From NCBI GenBank assembly GCA_963751395.1, contig CAVVUC010000003.1:1-64000 (forward strand): a DNA stretch of 64,000 nucleotides, written 5' to 3'. Under the pieces are notes generated by a model. The model was not told the DNA's origin and searched no databases. It was given only the letters and a program-made list of their open reading frames with translations. Made by a program: the position numbers and the translations under genes. Below, one piece after another: positions 59,284-64,000 of the stretch. The stretch is from CAVVUC01 sp963751395. GTDB taxonomy: Bacteria; Verrucomicrobiota; Verrucomicrobiia; Chthoniobacterales; Chthoniobacteraceae. Each line of letters starts with the position of its first letter. Positions within the stretch are counted from its first letter, which is position 1.

Positions 59284-61074
59284 ATGTCAGACATTGTCGG
59301 AATCGATCTAGGCACGACGAACTCGCTCATCGGCGCGATGGACTCGGGTTTTCCGGTCCTGATCGCCGATGCGGACGGCGGACGGCTCACGCCGTCGGTC
59401 GTCCATTTTCCGGGCGACGGCGAACCGATCGTCGGGGCACCGGCGAGCCGGATGCGTGTGGTGAAGCCGGCGGAGACGGTTTACTCGATCAAGCGTTTCA
59501 TGGGCCGGCGCGTCGGCGAGGAAGCCGATGACGTGTCGTATCGGCTCACTGGGAAGCCGGGCAGTCCGGTGCGCGTGAGAATCGGCGAGGCGGAATTTTC
59601 GCCGGAAGAAATCTCGGCGTTCGTTTTGAAAAAGCTGAAGCGCGATGCAGAGACGACGATGGAGACGCCGATCACTCGGGCCGTGATCACCGTTCCCGCC
59701 TACTTCAACGACGCGCAGCGCAACGCGACCAAAACAGCGGGCGAACTGGCGGGCTTCGCCGTCGAGCGGATCGTCAACGAACCGACCGCCGCCGCGCTTG
59801 CCTACGGCCTCGACAAGCTCGGAGAGAAATCGAAGATCGCCGTGTTCGACCTCGGAGGTGGCACATTCGACATCTCGATTCTCGAACTGAACAACGGCGT
59901 CTTCCAGGTGATCTCGACCAATGGAAACACGCGGCTTGGCGGCGACGACATCGACGAGGCGATCATTGCAGATTGCAGATTGCAGATTGCAGATCTATCG
60001 CCCGAAGCGGGAGCCCGACTGCGCGAAGCGATCGTTGCGGCGAAGCACCGGCTTTCGTTTCAAGACGAAGCGTGCATCGAACTGCCGTTTTACGATGGGA
60101 CAAAAAGTTTTGCGCGCACGCTCACCCGCGCGAAACTCGAGTGCATAGCGCGTCCAATCGTCGAGCGCACGCGCACGCATTGCCTGCGCTCGCTGGCCGA
60201 TGCGAAGCTCACGCCCGCCGATCTCAACGAGGTGATTCTCGTCGGTGGCCAGACGCGGATGCCGCTTGTGCGTGCGCTGGTGCGCGAGATTTTTCAGCGG
60301 GAGCCGAACACGTCGCAGAACCCCGACGAAGCGGTCGCCATCGGCGCGACCATTCAGGCCGGCATCCTCAGCGGCGCCGTGCAGAACATGGTGTTGCTCG
60401 ACGTGACGCCGCTCTCGCTTGGCATCGAGACGTTCGGCGGGTTGATGAACGTGATCATCCCGCGCAACTCGACGATCCCGCTCAAGGCCGGCGAGATGTT
60501 CACCAACGCGCTGGCCGGCCAGCGCTCGATGCTGATCAACGTCCTGCAAGGCGAGCGCGAAATGGCGCGCGACAACTGGGCGCTCGGAAAATTTGAGATC
60601 GACTTCGAGCCCGCGCCGAAGGGCCGGGCGCGCGTCGGGGTGCAGTTCGAGATCGACGCGAACGGCATTCTGCACGTCCTCGCGCGCGACACGAAGACTG
60701 GCCGCGAGAAAATCGTGGAGATCAAGAGCGCGGTCGATGTCTCCGACGAGGCGGTGGAAAAGATGATCGCCGAGTCCGTGGAGCACGCGTTCGATGACAT
60801 GAGCGAGCGCGTGCTGACCGAGGCGAGGTTGAAGGCGAACGAAATGCTGCCCGCAGTGCGAAACGCGCTCGCGCTCGTGGGCGATCAACTTGAGGAAAGC
60901 GACAAAACGGAGATCGCGCGGCTGATGCGTGAGGTCGGCGAGGCGCTCGAATCCGGCGAGGTGCAGCGTTTGAAAAAGGCGAATGCCGCGCTCGATGCAG
61001 GCACGCAGCATCTGGCGACGCTGCTCGTGGAGCGCGCGATGGACGAGGCGCTCAAGCGCAAGGGGATCGGGTAG
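59284..61074 (+). CDS. hscA: HscA-type Hsp70 chaperone
   Basis: 596 residues. Hsp70 phosphate motifs DIVGIDLGTTNSLIG and AVFDLGGGTFDISILE, the VPAYFNDAQRNATKTAGELAG strand, adenosine motif EVILVGGQTRMPLVRALV, and the linker VLLDVTPLSLGIET. Shorter than DnaK at the C-terminus, in line with HscA. It drives Fe-S cluster release from IscU with HscB, which is encoded just upstream. Residues about 229-236 (ADCRLQIADL) come from a gcagatt tandem repeat inserted in frame at 59965-59994. Confidence 0.92.
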   Translation: MSDIVGIDLGTTNSLIGAMDSGFPVLIADADGGRLTPSVVHFPGDGEPIVGAPASRMRVVKPAETVYSIKRFMGRRVGEEADDVSYRLTGKPGSPVRVRIGEAEFSPEEISAFVLKKLKRDAETTMETPITRAVITVPAYFNDAQRNATKTAGELAGFAVERIVNEPTAAALAYGLDKLGEKSKIAVFDLGGGTFDISILELNNGVFQVISTNGNTRLGGDDIDEAIIADCRLQIADLSPEAGARLREAIVAAKHRLSFQDEACIELPFYDGTKSFARTLTRAKLECIARPIVERTRTHCLRSLADAKLTPADLNEVILVGGQTRMPLVRALVREIFQREPNTSQNPDEAVAIGATIQAGILSGAVQNMVLLDVTPLSLGIETFGGLMNVIIPRNSTIPLKAGEMFTNALAGQRSMLINVLQGEREMARDNWALGKFEIDFEPAPKGRARVGVQFEIDANGILHVLARDTKTGREKIVEIKSAVDVSDEAVEKMIAESVEHAFDDMSERVLTEARLKANEMLPAVRNALALVGDQLEESDKTEIARLMREVGEALESGEVQRLKKANAALDAGTQHLATLLVERAMDEALKRKGIG

Positions 61075-61203
61075 CGCACGCGGCCCGCGTGTTGTTCGCG
61101 GCGGCCCGCCGCGAACTTGAAGAAGGTTCGTCCATTGCAGTTGCGTCGTTCGTCCCAGGCAATCGGCGGGCCGCCGATTGCTGCACGCGGGCCGCGTGCG
61201 CTA
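61072..61203. repeat. Cruciform element starting at the hscA stop codon
   Basis: 20-bp arms tagcgcacgcggcccgcgtg (61072-61091) and the exact complement (61184-61203). Two internal hairpins lie between: ttcgcggcggcccgccgcgaa and gcaatcggcgggccgccgattgc. The first three bases of the left arm are the hscA stop codon TAG, so the element marks the transcript end. Confidence 0.88.
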
Positions 61204-61245
61204 CCCGGACTCAAGCGTTCCATGAAGCCGCCCAGGAAATCAAAA

Positions 61246-61267
61246 CCCCGCCAGTTTGCTGGCGGGG
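61246..61267 (-). terminator. Rho-independent terminator of the leftward gene
   Basis: Stem-loop ccccgccagtttgctggcgggg. On the minus strand it is followed by TTTTGATTT, a good T-tract, 68 bp after the stop of the secreted-protein gene at 61335. Confidence 0.7.
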
Positions 61268-61334
61268 TCTTGGAAAGCAGGCGGGACTTCCAAGTCCCGC
61301 CCGCCACGCGGCTTTTGGAAAAGCCGTCTGTGTT

Positions 61335-61673
61335 TTACGGCTTCGCCGGCGCTGTTGCAGGGGCTGCTGCGGCTTTGTCGGCTTTCTTGTCGGCCTTGGC
61401 AGCCTTGTCGGCTTTGGCTTCGACGGTGACCGCGGTCATCGTGTATTCGATGGTGACCTTGGCTCCGACTTTGAGATCGCCGGTGACCTTGGTGTCGGCT
61501 GTGCGCGCGACTTCCCAACGTTCGGTTTTCTTTTGCACGACAATCATCTTGTCGTTGAGTTCAAGCACCGGGCCGGTGACTTGATACGTTTTCACGTCGG
61601 CCGCAAACGCGACTGACCCGATGGCGACCGAGGTCGCCGCGATGAGACTGAGCAGGTATTTGTGTGTTTTCAT
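61335..61673 (-). CDS. Secreted protein with Ala/Lys-rich tail
   Basis: 112 residues. Signal peptide (KYLLSLIAATSVAIGSVAFA), a small beta-type domain (KTYQVTGPVLELNDKMIVVQ, RTADTKVTGDLKVGAKVTIE), then an AKADKKADKAAAAP tail of low complexity. Unknown function; probably periplasmic or cell-wall associated. Confidence 0.65.
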   Translation of the reverse strand: MKTHKYLLSLIAATSVAIGSVAFAADVKTYQVTGPVLELNDKMIVVQKKTERWEVARTADTKVTGDLKVGAKVTIEYTMTAVTVEAKADKAAKADKKADKAAAAPATAPAKP

Positions 61674-61768
61674 TTTGTTTTGTTCCTCCGAGGGTTGTTC
61701 GGAGTGTAAGCATTGACGGGGGTGGTGCGGAAGTTATTTAAGAAATTTCGCGTGTTTCAGCGGATCGC

Positions 61769-62485
61769 TCATTTCTCCAGGCTCTGGATTTCGAGGTAGG
61801 TCGGCGTTTTGTCGCGGGACTTGCCGTCCTCAAAACGCTCGATGCGCATTTGCTTGAGCAGCCAGACGCCCTCGACCTTCTGCACCGATCGCACGTCGAA
61901 ACGCTTGATCAATTTGCCGTCCCACCCGTAGCCATCCGCCCGTAAAAAAGCGCCGCTCTGCTTCTCGACCCAAAGGACGACAGCGGAGTATTGCGAGTCG
62001 CTGCGTGACGGCGCCGCGAGCCTCAGCCGCCAGCATTTGCGGTAGAGCATGATGTCGTCGTCCGCCTCGATGTTCGCGTTCGTCCAATAAAGGAACCGAA
62101 GCGCGATGTCCTCGTAGCTGATGTCTGTGTTCCGCACTTTGGTGTCGAAACTGGCGGAGGTGATTTTCTCCGCGCCGCTTTTTGTCACTTCCTCCAGGCG
62201 CGAACCCTTCTCGCCGAGACGGAGCACGAGCGCCAGGTCGGGTTTCGTGAACTCGTAGCGAATTTCCCCGCCGTCAAGCAGAAGCTTGAACGGAACGGCT
62301 TGATCGCCCGTGCGCAGGCGGCCATTGAGCACGCGATGCTGTTCGCTCTGGTTCAGCCGCACCTCTTTGAGAATCTCCCCGGCAGTCGGCTGGACGCTCT
62401 GTGCGTTCGCATGGAGTTCCGCGCAGCAGGCCAGCGGCACCATGAGCAGGAGTGCCGCGATTCGTGCCTTTACTTGTTTTTTCAT
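61769..62485 (-). CDS. LolA-like outer-membrane lipoprotein-sorting protein
   Basis: 238 residues from MKKQVKARIAALLLMVPLAC, a signal peptide. The mature part has the lipoprotein-carrier beta fold (GRLRTGDQAVPFKLLLDGGE, LEEVTKSGAEKITSAS, DIMLYRKCWRLRLAA, KLIKRFDVRSVQKVEGVWLL). It resembles the DUF4292/LolA superfamily rather than classical LolA. Probable periplasmic carrier or its accessory. Confidence 0.65.
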   Translation of the reverse strand: MKKQVKARIAALLLMVPLACCAELHANAQSVQPTAGEILKEVRLNQSEQHRVLNGRLRTGDQAVPFKLLLDGGEIRYEFTKPDLALVLRLGEKGSRLEEVTKSGAEKITSASFDTKVRNTDISYEDIALRFLYWTNANIEADDDIMLYRKCWRLRLAAPSRSDSQYSAVVLWVEKQSGAFLRADGYGWDGKLIKRFDVRSVQKVEGVWLLKQMRIERFEDGKSRDKTPTYLEIQSLEK

Positions 62486-62508
62486 CGCCATAGTTTCGTA
62501 GTTCACGA

Positions 62509-63165
62509 ATGGAACAGCAGCTTCATTTTCTAATCAATCGGGAATGGACATGCCCCGCTCTTGATTTGTTCATGGCAGCGATGTCGAGCTTCGCTTTGTG
62601 GCGGTGGCCGCTCATCATCGTCGGCGTCTGCCTTGCGCTCTTTGGCGGCTTCAGAGCGCGAATGATGCTGATTGTCTTGCTGATGACGCTCGCGATCGCA
62701 GACGGCATTGTCTGCGCTTCGCTAAAAAGGATCATCGGCAGGCCGCGTCCGCACCAGGTTTCCGGCAATGTCCGCATCGTGGATCTGGCGCGGGTAAAAC
62801 CGGTGTTTGTCGCCTTGTTCAAGGAACCGAAGGTGACGATGTCCCGCCCGCTGGAAGGTCTCGTTCGCGGGCGTTCATTTCCGTCGTCGCACACGGTGAA
62901 CAACTTCTGCATCGCGGTTGTCGTGACGGCGTTTTACCGGCACCGGGGATGGCTCTGTTTCATTCCCGCAGCCCTGGTCGCCTATTCGCGCATCTACGTC
63001 GGGGCGCACTGGCCGGGCGATGTCCTGACCTCCATCTTTCTCGCAATCGGGCTCTCTCTGCTGCTGCTCGTGGCATTTGAATTTCTTTGGAGGAAGATCG
63101 GGCCGCGTCTGGTTCCGAAGGTTTACGCCGGCCATCCGGCGCTTTTGGGAGGCGCAGCAGCATGA
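62509..63165 (+). CDS. PAP2-family membrane phosphatase
   Basis: 218 residues. Acid-phosphatase motifs C1-C3: KRIIGRPRP, GRSFPSSHTVN and SRIYVGAHWPGDV, within five or six transmembrane helices. It probably dephosphorylates a lipid phosphate (undecaprenyl pyrophosphate or lipid A-type). It overlaps the next gene by ATGA, so both form an envelope unit. Confidence 0.88.
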   Translation: MEQQLHFLINREWTCPALDLFMAAMSSFALWRWPLIIVGVCLALFGGFRARMMLIVLLMTLAIADGIVCASLKRIIGRPRPHQVSGNVRIVDLARVKPVFVALFKEPKVTMSRPLEGLVRGRSFPSSHTVNNFCIAVVVTAFYRHRGWLCFIPAALVAYSRIYVGAHWPGDVLTSIFLAIGLSLLLLVAFEFLWRKIGPRLVPKVYAGHPALLGGAAA

Positions 63166-64000
63166 AACCGCGCCACTGGCTTTTCGCATTGCTCGCGGCA
63201 CTCACGCTCGGGCGGTTCGTGTATATCGGCCTGAACGAGTTAACGCCAGACGAAGCCTACTACCATCTGTGGGCGCAACATCCTGACTGGAGCTATTACA
63301 GCAAAGGCCCCGGCGTTGCGATGGCGATCAAGGCCGGGACGGCGCTCTTCGGCGCGACGGAATTCGGTGTGCGCTTTTTGAGTCCGCTGTTCGCGCTGGG
63401 CACCAGTTTGATCCTGTTCTCTTTCGCGCGACGACTTTACGGCGAGCCTGTTGCGGTCTGGACCGTCGTCGTGATGAACATGATCCCGATTTTCCAGGTC
63501 GGCGGAATGGTGATGACGATCGATCCGATCTCGATTTTTTTCTGGGCGGCGGCCCTTTACACCTTCTGGCTCGCGCTCGAAGAGAGTCCGCGCTTCAGCC
63601 TTTACTGGCCTCTGACCGGCCTGTTCATCGGCTTGGGGTTTCTCGCGAAATACACCAACGCGATGCAGTTCGTGTCGATCCTGCTTGTTCTCGCGACCAC
63701 CGGAAAGTTTCGCCGCGAATTCGCCCGCCCCGGCTTCTGGTCCATGCTCGCAGTGTTCGCTCTTTGCACGATCCCGGTCATCGTCTGGAACAAAAATCAC
63801 GCCTGGATCACGCTGGTCCACCTGCAAAGCAGAGGCGGGTTGGACAGCCGCTTCGCGGTTCATCCCACTGCGCTGCTCGAGTTTATCGGCGCGCAGGCGC
63901 TGGTGTATTCGCCGCTGATTTTCATCGGGATGATGCTCGCGCTCTGGTGGGCGCGGACGGAGGCGAAGTGGCATTTCAAACCACGTTTCCTCAGCCTGTT
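63162..64000 (+). CDS. GT39/ArnT-like glycosyltransferase, cut by the window edge
   Basis: The first 279 or so codons are present; the frame is open at the window end. N-terminus LNELTPDEAYYHLWAQHPDW, with the acidic DE-Y motif of lipid-phosphate-dependent glycosyltransferases, then SYYSKGPGVAMAIKAGT and repeated hydrophobic helices. It should transfer a sugar from a polyprenyl-phosphate to a lipid or protein in the periplasm, like ArnT or PMT enzymes. Coupled to the PAP2 phosphatase, suggesting lipid A or cell-surface modification. Confidence 0.85.
   Translation, partial: MKPRHWLFALLAALTLGRFVYIGLNELTPDEAYYHLWAQHPDWSYYSKGPGVAMAIKAGTALFGATEFGVRFLSPLFALGTSLILFSFARRLYGEPVAVWTVVVMNMIPIFQVGGMVMTIDPISIFFWAAALYTFWLALEESPRFSLYWPLTGLFIGLGFLAKYTNAMQFVSILLVLATTGKFRREFARPGFWSMLAVFALCTIPVIVWNKNHAWITLVHLQSRGGLDSRFAVHPTALLEFIGAQALVYSPLIFIGMMLALWWARTEAKWHFKPRFLSL

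Overview
The window is 64 kb of high-GC bacterial chromosome. No rRNA or taxonomic marker is present, but the gene set suggests a Verrucomicrobiota (PVC) bacterium: a DUF1501/DUF1800 secreted pair, an Na+-pumping oxaloacetate-type decarboxylase, a four-helix-bundle 'S23' gene, IS66 and IS1634-type elements, verrucomicrobial-style integrases, and many short palindromic repeats between and inside genes. That assignment is inference.

Layout. 0.3-2.6 kb: a trmO-like gene followed by a decayed molybdate-transport locus (mop intact, modA frameshifted, modB and modC collapsed into one chimera). 2.6-5.0 kb: an IS66 remnant split by an IS1634-like element. 5.2-17.6 kb: rhomboid protease, secreted proteins, oadB/oadG/oadA (oadA broken), DUF1501/DUF1800, a beta-CASP MBL protein and pabB (one frameshift). 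17.66 kb: tRNA-Glu(CTC), whose last 30 bp recur at 26.11 kb. Between the two copies lies an 8.4-kb integrated element with an integrase, helix-turn-helix proteins, a replication-initiator-like protein with origin-like iterons inside its gene, an M41-like metallopeptidase and a lone HK97-type major capsid protein, but no terminase, portal or tail genes. 26.2-30.4 kb: an older integrase remnant, a group II intron, a fragment of ribE and a ParDE module.

30.4-48 kb is mostly housekeeping: ribE, a murein-peptide amidase with a dipeptide epimerase, trxB, a glycosyltransferase, a GNAT enzyme, an HtrA-type protease coupled to a catalytically dead paralogue, rdgB, a RelBE-like module, an MFS transporter, galU with a plant-type glucuronokinase homologue, a SlyD-like FKBP, an oxidoreductase and a CHAP/NlpC-like peptidase. 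48.3-51.3 kb: VapBC plus a broken REase-nSTAND gene resembling NLR-like antiviral proteins. 51.8-64 kb: an LptF/LptG permease, an IS remnant, dusB, the iscA/hscB/hscA iron-sulfur assembly genes with a nuclease and a VapBC module between iscA and hscB, then envelope genes (a LolA-like protein, PAP2, GT39) running off the right edge.

Two themes stand out. Several genes carry multiple small indels (modA, oadA, the nSTAND gene) while about forty others are intact, which fits local decay better than uniform sequencing error. Palindromic elements are abundant: one sits in frame in a signal peptide, and one starts exactly at the hscA stop codon. Two toxin-antitoxin modules each lie between an intact housekeeping gene and a diverged fragment of the same gene.
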